NCBI RefSeq assembly: GCF_001435525.1
Contig: NZ_AZDP01000026.1
Location: 1 to 48,973 of the forward strand
Length of the DNA stretch: 48,973 nt
DNA from: Levilactobacillus koreensis JCM 16448
GTDB lineage: Bacteria; Bacillota; Bacilli; Lactobacillales; Lactobacillaceae
Direction of reading: 5' to 3'
The notes below the pieces were generated by a model, which had not been told where the DNA came from, made no database searches, and saw only the letters and a list, made by a program, of their open reading frames with translations. Position numbers and translations under genes: made by a program. This document shows, piece after piece, positions 24,531 through 32,300 of this stretch. How positions within the stretch are numbered: the stretch's first letter is position 1; every line of letters starts with the position of its first letter.

Positions 24531-25004
24531 CTAGTTAGGTGCTGCCTGAGTCATGCGGTGGGCCTCGTCGTTAGGGACTAACCGATACGTGACCGGACCA
24601 TCATCCTCTGGCATCAGTGCCATCAGCGTTTGTTGCTCGTCGAAGGCCCCCAGGTTAATCGCCATTTTTCCATCAATTTTCGCGAATCCTTTTAAACCGG
24701 TCTTGATGAAGCGATGAATGTAAGCAATGCGGTCCTTACGACTCTGCGCTTGCTTAGCTGCGGCTGCCAGTGTGTAGCCCTCATCCATAAAATATTTGAT
24801 CATGGAAACGCCAATAAACGTCTTAAACGTGTAGACCCGCGCTTGCTGACCGTCTTCGCGCTCCTGCGATGTAATCAGATTTTTCTTTTCCCAGTACCGC
24901 AGTTGCCGTGCCGAGACCCCGGTCATCGACGAGAGCTCCCCAATACGAAAAACCAATCGTTGTACGTCGAAAAATTGTCGCATTTCATTTGTAAATTGTG
25001 CCAA
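24531..25004 (-). CDS. MerR family transcriptional regulator
   Basis: 157 residues if started at the TTG at 25004, which has GGAGG at a spacing of 8; an ATG farther upstream has no ribosome site. N-terminal MerR helix-turn-helix with wing: RIGELSSMTGVSARQLRYWEKKNLI. A long linker helix (KTFIGVSMIKYFMDEGYTLAAAAKQAQ) follows. The C-terminal part is short and lacks the Cys residues of metal-sensing MerR proteins, so the inducer is unknown. Its targets are not obvious; nearest divergent gene is the NlpC/P60 hydrolase 340 bp away. Confidence 0.85.
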   Translation of the reverse strand: MAQFTNEMRQFFDVQRLVFRIGELSSMTGVSARQLRYWEKKNLITSQEREDGQQARVYTFKTFIGVSMIKYFMDEGYTLAAAAKQAQSRKDRIAYIHRFIKTGLKGFAKIDGKMAINLGAFDEQQTLMALMPEDDGPVTYRLVPNDEAHRMTQAAPN

Positions 25005-25277
25005 ATTATACGCCTCCACTTCACTTAAAATGGTCATGCGATATCACAGATTCCGTATTAAACGTCAAATATTCTAAATTCGATACTCTGGATTCCGAAA
25101 TTACTTTACGCTGACTCACCTAAATATTAGGACTTTCAGTCAGCAACGCCGAACCACTAATCTATGTTAAATAAGTTACCATTCATGTTAGATAATAGCA
25201 AGTTTCTAACCAACTGAGCAGTATTGTTGCGAAAAGTAACGATTTGTTTAAGACATTTAACGCCACTGCAACTGGCT

Positions 25278-25310
25278 TGTTACATTCCTGTCACATTAAA
25301 TTGGTATTCT
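25278..25310 (+). promoter_or_regulatory. Promoter region with WalR-like direct repeat
   Basis: TGTTAC (25278-25283), five bases, TGTCAC (25289-25294) resembles the WalR/YycF site TGTWAH-N5-TGTWAH with one mismatch, and ends 10 bp before a -10 TATTCT (25305-25310). The position over the -35 and the wall-hydrolase target fit activation by WalR. The rest of 25038-25277 shows no other recognisable site. Confidence 0.4.
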
Positions 25311-25345
25311 AGTACTTGTAAAATTCATGAGGGGTGCTAGATAAA

Positions 25346-25837
25346 ATGAAAAAAGTGATCAAGACAATTGCAACATTCGCATTAGTTTTAACCGGATTCT
25401 TCGCCGTTAGCGAAACTACGACGACTACTGCTTCAGCTGCTACTTCAGATGACTTCAGTAACATTTACCAAGTTGCCAAAGCTCATATGGGCGCACGTTA
25501 CGTTTACGGCGCTACTGGTCCTACTGCTTTTGATTGCTCTGGCTTTACCGGCTACGTTTACAAGAAGGGTGCTGGCGTAACTTTACCACGGACCGCCCAA
25601 GCACAATTCAACTCTTTGAAGCACGTGAGCTACAAGCACATCAAGAAGGGTGATTTGGTCTTCTTCGGTGGTAGCAAGTACTCTATCTCCCACGTTGGGT
25701 TATACGTTGGTAATGGCAAGATGATCGATGCTCAAAACCGTGGCGTTGTGCGTGAAGCCGTTCATGCCCCATGGTGGCACGCTGTTGGTTACGCTCGCGT
25801 CTCAACCAGTGCTTCAACAGCAACTAACGCTGACTAA
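25346..25837 (+). CDS. Secreted NlpC/P60 endopeptidase
   Basis: 163 residues from the ATG at 25346 (GAGGGG 11 nt upstream). Signal peptide ending in ASA-A at about 31. NlpC/P60 domain: catalytic Cys in FDCSGFTGYVY, catalytic His in ISHVGLYVGNG and the third polar residue in HAPWWH. The enzyme cuts gamma-D-Glu-diamino acid or similar bonds in peptidoglycan stem peptides. No LysM or SH3 module, so it is a minimal form. Codons are of the highly expressed type (GCT, GGT, AAC). Monocistronic with a strong terminator. Confidence 0.92.
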   Translation: MKKVIKTIATFALVLTGFFAVSETTTTTASAATSDDFSNIYQVAKAHMGARYVYGATGPTAFDCSGFTGYVYKKGAGVTLPRTAQAQFNSLKHVSYKHIKKGDLVFFGGSKYSISHVGLYVGNGKMIDAQNRGVVREAVHAPWWHAVGYARVSTSASTATNAD

Positions 25838-25886
25838 TCAATTTATCAGCCTCTGATGAATTTAAATTGAACGATTGAATTTTACC

Positions 25887-25927
25887 ACGTTGCGCGCAAG
25901 TAATTGACTTGCCGCAACGTTTTTTTT
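25887..25927 (+). terminator. Terminator of NlpC/P60 gene
   Basis: Stem ACGTTGCG-GCAAGT with ACTTGC-CGCAACGT (one bulged base) followed by eight T. Confidence 0.85.
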
Positions 25928-25984
25928 ACACAGAATTTGAGGTCTTTCTGTAACAATTGATATGGCTACTACTGAAACAGGCAG

Positions 25985-26110
25985 CCGACACTCCCCCTAC
26001 TTTGCTCGCCTAGACCATGGTGACTTTGATGACGTACGGTCTTGTCAGGACTTCAAAGTGCGCGAAAAGCATCCCCTCCACATCAGGCAAGATTCCTAAC
26101 AACCACAATG
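25985..26110 (+). repeat. Family 1 repeat, decayed copy
   Basis: Recognisable but heavily mutated: GCCTAGACCATGG, GACTTTGAtGAC...GGaCTTCAAAG (second hairpin still pairs), then CATCAGGCAAGATTCCT at the right end. The third hairpin is degraded. Confidence 0.6.
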
Positions 26111-26130
26111 TGACAGTTTTTGCCCAATAT

Positions 26131-26160
26131 AAAAATCGGCCAAGATACTCTCTCGACCGA
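26131..26160 (-). terminator. Terminator of the phosphatase/GNAT operon
   Basis: Minus-strand 8-bp stem TCGGTCGA/TTGGCCGA (two G-U pairs) followed by TTTTTA. Confidence 0.6.
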
Positions 26161-26180
26161 CCACGGGCAACCATATCAAT

Positions 26181-26615
26181 TTAATTTTCCTGATACTCAA
26201 CCGTCCGGTGTTGAATTCCGGCTTCCTCGAAGGGCTCTCCCACCGGCTTGAAGCCAAGTTCTTCATAGAATGCTAATGCCGTTAACTGGGCGTCCAATTC
26301 GATGTGGGCGACATCAGAGCTCTTGGCATCCTTGATGATCTGTTTGATCAATTCTCCAGCATACCCGTGCTTACGGGCACTGGCCACCGTAGCGACCCGC
26401 TGAATCTTGACCCTGTTGCCACCAAGCATATCGATGCGTGCGGTCGTGACGGGTTTATCGTCCACGTAACCGACGTAGTGCATCTTATCCTCATCGGTGC
26501 CGTCCAACTCAATCTTCGGGTCGATACCCTGCTCACCAATGAAAACCTCCTTGCGAATTGCCAAGGCATCGTCGTAACAAGGATTTAATTTCCCCCATGC
26601 CATTCTACATTCCAT
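26181..26615 (-). CDS. GNAT family N-acetyltransferase (ElaA/YjcF-like)
   Basis: 144 residues; start ATG at 26615 with GAGG at a spacing of 8. Motifs: AIRKEVFIGEQGIDPKIELDGTD (family N-terminal signature), the acetyl-CoA loop ARKHGYAGELI, and ALAFYEELGFKPVGEPFEEAGIQH. Closest in this window to the GNAT at 8463, with which it shares the GEPFEEAG/GEPFDEDG ending. Begins 17 bp after the phosphatase gene, so likely in one transcript. Substrate unknown. Confidence 0.85.
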   Translation of the reverse strand: MECRMAWGKLNPCYDDALAIRKEVFIGEQGIDPKIELDGTDEDKMHYVGYVDDKPVTTARIDMLGGNRVKIQRVATVASARKHGYAGELIKQIIKDAKSSDVAHIELDAQLTALAFYEELGFKPVGEPFEEAGIQHRTVEYQEN

Positions 26616-26631
26616 CAAACCAACCTCATTT

Positions 26632-27297
26632 CTAATCTTTTTGATTGTAACTCAGCACCTGAATGTCGTCCGGCGTCAACAATAGCTTGGTCACACTACC
26701 ATTCGCTGGCCGCACACTCAGGTCAAATTTGCCCTGACCGTAACGTTCCATCAGACTCAGCAACGTGTTGCCGTGACTGATCATCAGAACATTATCGCCG
26801 TCATGGACCGTGTCGTTGTGCCGAATCAGATCGAATCCCTGGTCAACTCGCGCCCAGTACTCCGCGTTATTTTCGGCCTGATGAAACGGATCGGCTTCCT
26901 TTAAAAAGTCCTTGGCTTTACCGATCGAATACTTCTCTTCGATGGCCTTAAAGGTGGGGACCCCGTGCGGCGCGCCCGCCACGTACCAGGCCTGCGCCAT
27001 GTCCGTCCCCTCATAATAACCGTAGAATTCTTCTCTAAAGAACGGTGCCGGGGTCAATTTCGGTGCTGGTTGGGACTGATTGGCCGCTAAAATGGTGCGT
27101 GCGGTCTGTTCTGCCCTAGTTGTGTCACTGCAGTAGGCCGCCGCGAACTGGACGTCTCTGAGCCGCTCACCGGCACCCTTGGCATCCGCAATGCCCGCCT
27201 CGGTTAGCGGTGAATTACTCCACCCCTGCAACTTATTATAGATGTTAAAGTACGTTTGACCATGCCGGACTACGTATAAGGTCACTTGCTTATCCAT
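26632..27297 (-). CDS. Histidine phosphatase family protein (phosphoglycerate mutase-like)
   Basis: 221 residues. The catalytic motif LYVVRHGQTYFN is at the N-terminus, followed by NKLQGWSNSPLTEAG; the second His is in MISHGNTLLSL. The general acid Glu lies in FREEFYGYYEGTD. Lactobacilli carry several such enzymes, most of them broad phosphatases instead of true mutases; the insert around residues 90-140 supports the phosphatase group. First gene of a two-gene operon with a GNAT protein. Confidence 0.88.
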   Translation of the reverse strand: MDKQVTLYVVRHGQTYFNIYNKLQGWSNSPLTEAGIADAKGAGERLRDVQFAAAYCSDTTRAEQTARTILAANQSQPAPKLTPAPFFREEFYGYYEGTDMAQAWYVAGAPHGVPTFKAIEEKYSIGKAKDFLKEADPFHQAENNAEYWARVDQGFDLIRHNDTVHDGDNVLMISHGNTLLSLMERYGQGKFDLSVRPANGSVTKLLLTPDDIQVLSYNQKD

Positions 27298-27491
27298 TTA
27301 ACGCCACACCTTTCCTAAATCGTCATCAGGTCCGTTCAACCTTTAGCTCTAGTGTACCAAAGAATGCCAAGGTAGCGGTTACAATTTGACAATCTGACTT
27401 AAAGTTTTCCTAAACTTCGACCAAAAGTTGCCAGCACAGGCGGTTCTTTGCTAGGATAGACAAAATGTCTCTTTTTTACTATAGGTACTTA

Positions 27492-27605
27492 TCGGCCAAC
27501 AGATATGGGCTGGACCGGTGTGCGCACAACTTGAAGTCGCGAAAGAATCGGGCCTTCAGGATTAGTTTTCTGCTAAGCCGGAATCCTTGGCAGCCGCAGT
27601 GCGAC
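27492..27605. repeat. Chimeric repeat: truncated family 2 joined to a family 1 right end
   Basis: 27492-27578 matches the copy at 35590 in reverse (CAGATATGGGCTGGA, CACAACTTGAAG, TTCTGCTAAGCC). At 27578 it switches to the family 1 right end (GGAATCCTTGGCAGCCGCAG, to 27605). 27298-27491 holds no gene. Confidence 0.7.
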
Positions 27606-27684
27606 CTACTTATCCAAATAGGATAGTTAACCTATCTATGGTAGAATGAGACGATTACAGGTGTTAATGAAGGAGCGAAATATC

Positions 27685-29817
27685 GTGGAACGTTTCAAAA
27701 GAATCTGGGCTAGGACAGGGACCCGGATGGGCTTTGTGACCTTAATGGTCGTCCTGTTTTGGCTAAAAACTCTAGTCGCCTATTTCGTCGACTTCAAGCT
27801 TAACTTAAGCGATCCGTTTCAGTTTCTAATCTTGCTACTGAACCCCATCGCAACGACCATCCTACTCTTCGGGTTGGCTCTCTACTTCAAGCGGGCACGC
27901 TTCTTTTACCCCTTTTTATTTTTAATTGATATTCTCAATACCCTGCTGCTGTACATAAACGTCATTTATTTCCGGGAGTTCACCGATTTCATGACCGTCA
28001 GCACCATGCTGGGCTACTCAAAGGTCGACCAAGGGCTGTCCGGCAGTTCGCTTGCGCTGACCTCGCCGCATGACATCTTATTTTGGCTCGACCTGGTCGT
28101 CGTGCTCGTGCTCATTGCCACGCGCCGCATCTACATCGACCCACGCCCCGTCAACAAGCGGGTGGGCTTAGCCGTCACCTCCGCCGCGTTGTTGGCCTTC
28201 TCCGTCAACCTGACACTGGGGGAAATGGATCGGCCACAACTCCTGACACGGACGTTCGACCGCACCTACGTGGTGAAATACCTGGGGCTCGACGCCTTCA
28301 CCGTTTACGACGGTATCAAATCCGGTCACACCAGCGAATTGCGGTCACACGCCAAGAAGTCCGAGCTGACCGGCATTCTGAAATACGTCCACAAAAATTA
28401 CGCCGCGCCAGACAAGAAACTCTACGGCGTTGCCAAGAAGAAAAACGTCATCATCATTCACTTGGAAAGTTTCCAGCAATTCTTGATCAACAAGAAGATC
28501 AACGGCCAAGAGGTCACGCCATTTTTGAACAAGCTCTATAAGAGTAAGTCCACTTATAGCTTCGACAACTTCTTCCACGAAGTCGGCCAAGGCAAGACTT
28601 CCGACGCTGAAACGATGCTGGAAACCGGGACGTTCGGTCTGCCACAAGGGTCGCTCTTCACGCAGCTGGGAAACGACAATACCTTCCAGGCCGCCCCGGC
28701 TATCTTTGATCAGGCTGGCTATTCAACCGCAGTCTTCCACGGAAACGTGGCCAGTTTCTGGAACCGCAGCAACACCTACAAGAACCTCGGTTACCAGTAC
28801 TTCTTCGATGCCAGTTATTACGATACTTCTGGTGACAAATCACTGGGCTATGGCTTAAAGGATAAGCTATTGTTCAACGATTCCGTGAAGTACCTGCAAC
28901 ATTTACAACAACCATTTTACGTGAAATACCTAACCGTCACGAATCACTTCCCGTTCACCCTGGACAAGGAAGACTCGACCTTTAAGACGCCGAATACCGG
29001 TGACAAGACCGTCGACAACTACTTCAAGACGGCCCACTACCTCGACCAATCCATCAAGGAATTCTACGCTTACCTGAAGAAATCCGGGTTGGCTAAGAAC
29101 TCCCTGGTGATGATCTACGGGGACCACTACGGAATTTCCAACTCGTCAAATAAGAGCTTGGCCAAATTACTCGGCGTCAATCCGGACGACTGGGACGATT
29201 ACGATAACGCCCAGCTCCAACGGGTACCGTTGATGTTCAACATGCCCGGCTACAAGAAGGGGAAGGTTGAGCACACGTATGGTGGCGAGATCGACGTGTT
29301 GCCAACGCTAATGCACTTGATGGGAATGAATTTCAAGAAGTACATTCAATTTGGGACCGACCTCTTCTCGAAGGAACACAACCAGGTCGTCGCCTTCCGT
29401 AACCGTGACTGGGTCAGCCCAGACTATACCTCGGTCGATGGCGCCATTTACAGCAACAAGACCCAACAGGAAATTCACCCGACCGGCGCGTTGAAGGAAA
29501 AGATTGAAAGGATGCAAAAGCACGTCAATCAAGGTCTGAACTTCTCCGACTCGCTGAATCAAAAGAATCTCCTGCGCTTCTTCCATCCTAAGGGCTTCAC
29601 GGCCGTCGACCCATCGGATTACAACTATTCCGACGGGCTCGAAAAGGAAGAGAAGTTGGAGAAGAAACTGGGCTTGAAGTCCACGAGTCTCTTCTCCAGA
29701 AACGGTGATAAGTCCACGCAACCGTTCTACCAGACGGACGCGCCAGAACTCGGCCACAAGACGACCGATTCCAACCGGATCAAGATCACCAACCAAGACG
29801 ATACCAGTGGTAAATAA
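27685..29817 (+). CDS. Lipoteichoic acid synthase (LtaS-type sulfatase-fold)
   Basis: 710 residues from the GTG at 27685, which has AAGGAG 9 nt upstream; an ATG at 27646 lies in the probable -10 box (TAGAAT 27642-27647). Five N-terminal membrane helices (to about residue 195), then the extracellular sulfatase-like domain: IIHLESFQQFLI with the metal-binding Glu, GQGKTSDAE with the catalytic Thr, FHGNVASFWNR, MIYGDHYGI with metal-binding Asp and His. Polymerises glycerol phosphate from phosphatidylglycerol onto a glycolipid anchor. Acidic/polar C-terminal tail. Monocistronic. Confidence 0.92.
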   Translation: MERFKRIWARTGTRMGFVTLMVVLFWLKTLVAYFVDFKLNLSDPFQFLILLLNPIATTILLFGLALYFKRARFFYPFLFLIDILNTLLLYINVIYFREFTDFMTVSTMLGYSKVDQGLSGSSLALTSPHDILFWLDLVVVLVLIATRRIYIDPRPVNKRVGLAVTSAALLAFSVNLTLGEMDRPQLLTRTFDRTYVVKYLGLDAFTVYDGIKSGHTSELRSHAKKSELTGILKYVHKNYAAPDKKLYGVAKKKNVIIIHLESFQQFLINKKINGQEVTPFLNKLYKSKSTYSFDNFFHEVGQGKTSDAETMLETGTFGLPQGSLFTQLGNDNTFQAAPAIFDQAGYSTAVFHGNVASFWNRSNTYKNLGYQYFFDASYYDTSGDKSLGYGLKDKLLFNDSVKYLQHLQQPFYVKYLTVTNHFPFTLDKEDSTFKTPNTGDKTVDNYFKTAHYLDQSIKEFYAYLKKSGLAKNSLVMIYGDHYGISNSSNKSLAKLLGVNPDDWDDYDNAQLQRVPLMFNMPGYKKGKVEHTYGGEIDVLPTLMHLMGMNFKKYIQFGTDLFSKEHNQVVAFRNRDWVSPDYTSVDGAIYSNKTQQEIHPTGALKEKIERMQKHVNQGLNFSDSLNQKNLLRFFHPKGFTAVDPSDYNYSDGLEKEEKLEKKLGLKSTSLFSRNGDKSTQPFYQTDAPELGHKTTDSNRIKITNQDDTSGK

Positions 29818-29824
29818 CGATTTA

Positions 29825-29862
29825 AAAAGCCGCCTAGCATTTGTTTGCTGGGTGGCTTTTTT
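29825..29862 (+). terminator. Terminator of LtaS gene
   Basis: AAAAGCCGCCTAGC stem with GCTGGGTGGCTTTT (G-U pairs included), loop ATTTGTTT, T tail. Confidence 0.8.
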
Positions 29863-29910
29863 GTCGCTGATGAAATTGATGTAAAATGGCCGCCTGCGGC
29901 TGAAATTGAG

Positions 29911-30129
29911 TTGTCCACAGAAATTGGTTATGCACAGGACTTACGCCGATAGTCAATTGCGTTCTCAACAAGTAAATGTGCATAAGCGACTACTTATCCA
30001 CTGTTTAGGTAGTTATAATCACAGTTTGTATGACCTTATGCACTTATTCTTCAAATTCCAAGTGAAACCGTGTGGAAAATACTATTCCACCCTGTTCATA
30101 ACTTATTACCAAACTCTGTATGTGGATTA
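29911..30129. promoter_or_regulatory. Cluster of DnaA-box-like sites
   Basis: Seven 9-mers close to TTATCCACA in a gene-free stretch: TTGTCCACA 29911 (+), TTATGCACA 29928 (+), TTATGCACA 29977 (-), TTATCCACT 29994 (+), TTATGCACT 30036 (+, two mismatches), TTTTCCACA 30071 (-), TAATCCACA 30121 (-). An eighth, TTATCCACC, is at 30433. No dnaA, dnaN or rep gene is present, so this is not the normal oriC setting. 30130-30240 shows nothing further. Confidence 0.6.
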
Positions 30130-30240
30130 GTCTGAGAGTTACCAAAACTCAGTGCAGTCAGTTTTCCCCAACTGTTAAGAAGTCTGACCCCCTGTTGAAA
30201 ACTTCCAGCATCCGTTTCTCTTATTGAAGTGCACAATCTA

Positions 30241-30428
30241 AGCCGGAGGAGGACAGGGATGTAGCCAGCCGTGGTAATGGTCTTGGCTGGCGTCCTTTGC
30301 TAGCCTAGACCATGGGCGACTTTGAAAACATGTGAACTTCATGGTTTCAAAGCGAGCGAGAAGACTGGTGTTCTTCCAGTCTGAAGCGTCCCCACAGCAG
30401 GCGGAATCCCTGGCAGCCGCAGTGCGAC
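30241..30428 (+). repeat. Family 1 dispersed repeat, full copy
   Basis: First hairpin ATGGTCTTGGCT (30277-30288) with AGCCTAGACCAT (30302-30313); second CTTTGAAAACATG/CATGGTTTCAAAG; third AGACTGG/CCAGTCT. Complete ends. Confidence 0.9.
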
Positions 30429-30448
30429 CAGGTTATCCACCACACGAT

Positions 30449-30494
30449 AAAGAAGCTGGCCGTTCGATCTTTAAATCGACCAGTCAGCTTCTTT
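30449..30494 (-). terminator. Terminator of ferredoxin-NADP reductase gene
   Basis: AAAGAAGCTG/CAGCTTCTTT outer stem with an inner CGAT/ATCG stem; T-rich on the minus-strand exit. Confidence 0.75.
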
Positions 30495-30514
30495 GGTGTT
30501 TGAGTGAAACTGTT

Positions 30515-31504
30515 TTATTGTTTAGTCATAGAGGTGCTGTGCACCGGACCGCGGCGGTCGGGGAAGAATTTGCTCATGATGGCCTGCACCGCGATTGGTG
30601 CCTCACCGTATCCCGTCGCAATCAGCGGTTGTTTGCCAGGGTACATGACCCCGTCGCCAATGGCATAGATGCCGTCAACACTGGTGGCCATGGTACTGTC
30701 CACGGCAATCAAGCGGTGGTCTTCCGCCATGTCTACATCCCACGCATCCAACGCGTGATGATCAGCGGTAAAACCGTAACTCACGACCAGTTTGTCGACA
30801 ACCTGATGGACCATCTCCGCATCGGACCCGACTGGTTTCAAAGTCACATCGAGTTGGTCGCCAGCGGCCTGTAGGTCCCGAATCAAGTACGGTGTCTTCA
30901 CATTGACCGTCGACGTATTTAAGAGATCGACCATGTGGGCCAGTCCACGGAATTGGGCCCGCCGGTGGAGCAGCGTTACGGATTTCGCAACGGGTTCCAG
31001 CATCAACGCCTGGTCAATGGCCGCGTCACCGCCACCGGCCACCATCACGTCTTGATCACGGAATGACTCCAAATCACGGGCGGTGTAAAAGAGCTGCTTG
31101 CCGGCAAAGGCATCCGCCCCGTCCACGTTTAATTTCCGCGGAGTAAAGGCGCCGTTTCCCACCGCCACGATGACGGCGCGCGTCTGGGTCGTCTCCTTAG
31201 CCGTGGTGACTGTAAAGCCCGCGTCATTCGGCGTAATATTGGTGACAGCCTGCCCCGTCTTAATCGTCAGTGGAAATTGCTTAAGCTGTTCCTGCTGGGC
31301 GGCAACCAAATCGCGACCTTTGATTGCTGGCAAACCGGCAACGTCTAAAATCGTTTTCTCCGGGTACAGCGCGTTAACTTGGCCGCCAAGTTCCGCCAGA
31401 CTTTCTACGACCTGCGTTTTGGCGTTGTGCATGCCAGCGTAAAAGGCCGCAAACATACCGGCAGGACCGCCACCAACAATGGTAATATCATAAGTTTCCG
31501 TCAT
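30515..31504 (-). CDS. Ferredoxin/flavodoxin-NADP+ reductase (TrxB-like, YumC type)
   Basis: 329 residues; start ATG at 31504 with GGAG 9 nt upstream. FAD-binding ITIVGGGPAGMFAAFYAG at the N-terminus, the middle NADPH-binding VMVAGGGDAAIDQALML, and the C-terminal FAD motif GIYAIGDGV. There is no CxxC redox pair at the thioredoxin reductase position, which separates this ferredoxin-NADP reductase group from TrxB. It moves electrons between NADPH and ferredoxin or flavodoxin. Single gene, divergent from a DUF915 hydrolase. Confidence 0.9.
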   Translation of the reverse strand: MTETYDITIVGGGPAGMFAAFYAGMHNAKTQVVESLAELGGQVNALYPEKTILDVAGLPAIKGRDLVAAQQEQLKQFPLTIKTGQAVTNITPNDAGFTVTTAKETTQTRAVIVAVGNGAFTPRKLNVDGADAFAGKQLFYTARDLESFRDQDVMVAGGGDAAIDQALMLEPVAKSVTLLHRRAQFRGLAHMVDLLNTSTVNVKTPYLIRDLQAAGDQLDVTLKPVGSDAEMVHQVVDKLVVSYGFTADHHALDAWDVDMAEDHRLIAVDSTMATSVDGIYAIGDGVMYPGKQPLIATGYGEAPIAVQAIMSKFFPDRRGPVHSTSMTKQ

Positions 31505-31544
31505 GAGTAAAGACTCCATTCTAAATTTTTAGGAGGTGGTCACC

Positions 31545-32300
31545 GTGAAACATCGTCGCGGCCTCACCGTTTTGATGACAATTTTAATCGTGCTAAGTGG
31601 CCTCGGATGGTGGTGGCATAGTCGTTGGCAGGTTCTCAACCACGTTCGCGTGCCCCAGACCCACACCGCGACCCTCTTTCTACCGGGAAATAGTGGGGCC
31701 TGGCTCTCCATGCGCAGTATGGTCCTGAGTCTGGACCGCCCCCACCTCGCATCATTTCCCCTTACCGCGCGCGTCAGTCAAGCCGGTCAGGTCACCTGGC
31801 AACAGCATCATGCCGTCACCACGAACCCGCTGATTCCGGTTATCTTTAAGGATAACACGCACGCACTGCGGCAGTCGCGGCAGCTGATCACCGTGCTCGA
31901 TCAGCTCCACGGCCGCTACGGCATCACCCACGTTAACTTTGTCGGCCATTCTTCGGGCGGTACGATTGCCTATGACTACCTGAACCACCGGCCCCAAGCA
32001 CCCGTGACGGTCAGCCGACTGGTCTGCATTGGCGCCGACTTTCCGGAACGGCAACCGCTGAAATACCACTATCCGCAACTGCACATTTTGAACTTAGCCG
32101 GCGAAATTGAGGCTGTGGGCAACGACAGCGAGGTCCCGGCCAATACGGTCACGCCGCTCCGGCATTTAGTCGCCGGTCGGGTTGGCAGTTACCGCTACGA
32201 AGAGGTCCGCGGACCCATTTGGCAAACCCAGCACTCGCTGTTACACGAGAATCCTCAGCTTGATGTCAAAGTGATCCGATTTCTCTATCCGCCCAGTTGA
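31545..32300 (+). CDS. Secreted/membrane-anchored alpha/beta hydrolase, DUF915
   Basis: 251 residues from the GTG at 31545 (AGGAGGT eight nt upstream). N-terminal membrane anchor (about 8-25), then an alpha/beta hydrolase core with nucleophile elbow FVGHSSGGTIAYDY. TLFLPGNSGAW is the oxyanion region and QTQHSLLHENPQ near the end supplies the His. DUF915 is typical of lactobacilli and acts outside the membrane; substrate unknown. A second member is at 37530. Its last 16 bp overlap the convergent PrsW gene. Confidence 0.85.
   Translation: MKHRRGLTVLMTILIVLSGLGWWWHSRWQVLNHVRVPQTHTATLFLPGNSGAWLSMRSMVLSLDRPHLASFPLTARVSQAGQVTWQQHHAVTTNPLIPVIFKDNTHALRQSRQLITVLDQLHGRYGITHVNFVGHSSGGTIAYDYLNHRPQAPVTVSRLVCIGADFPERQPLKYHYPQLHILNLAGEIEAVGNDSEVPANTVTPLRHLVAGRVGSYRYEEVRGPIWQTQHSLLHENPQLDVKVIRFLYPPS

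Noticed and set aside
28083-28541. 152-residue ORF inside LtaS
   Set aside because: Frame shadow of a well-supported gene, Arg/Pro-rich as expected from the +2 frame.
29906-30130. 74-residue ORF in the DnaA-box region
   Set aside because: No ribosome site, unusual composition, and it is an incidental open frame over repeated TTATSCACA-like strings.
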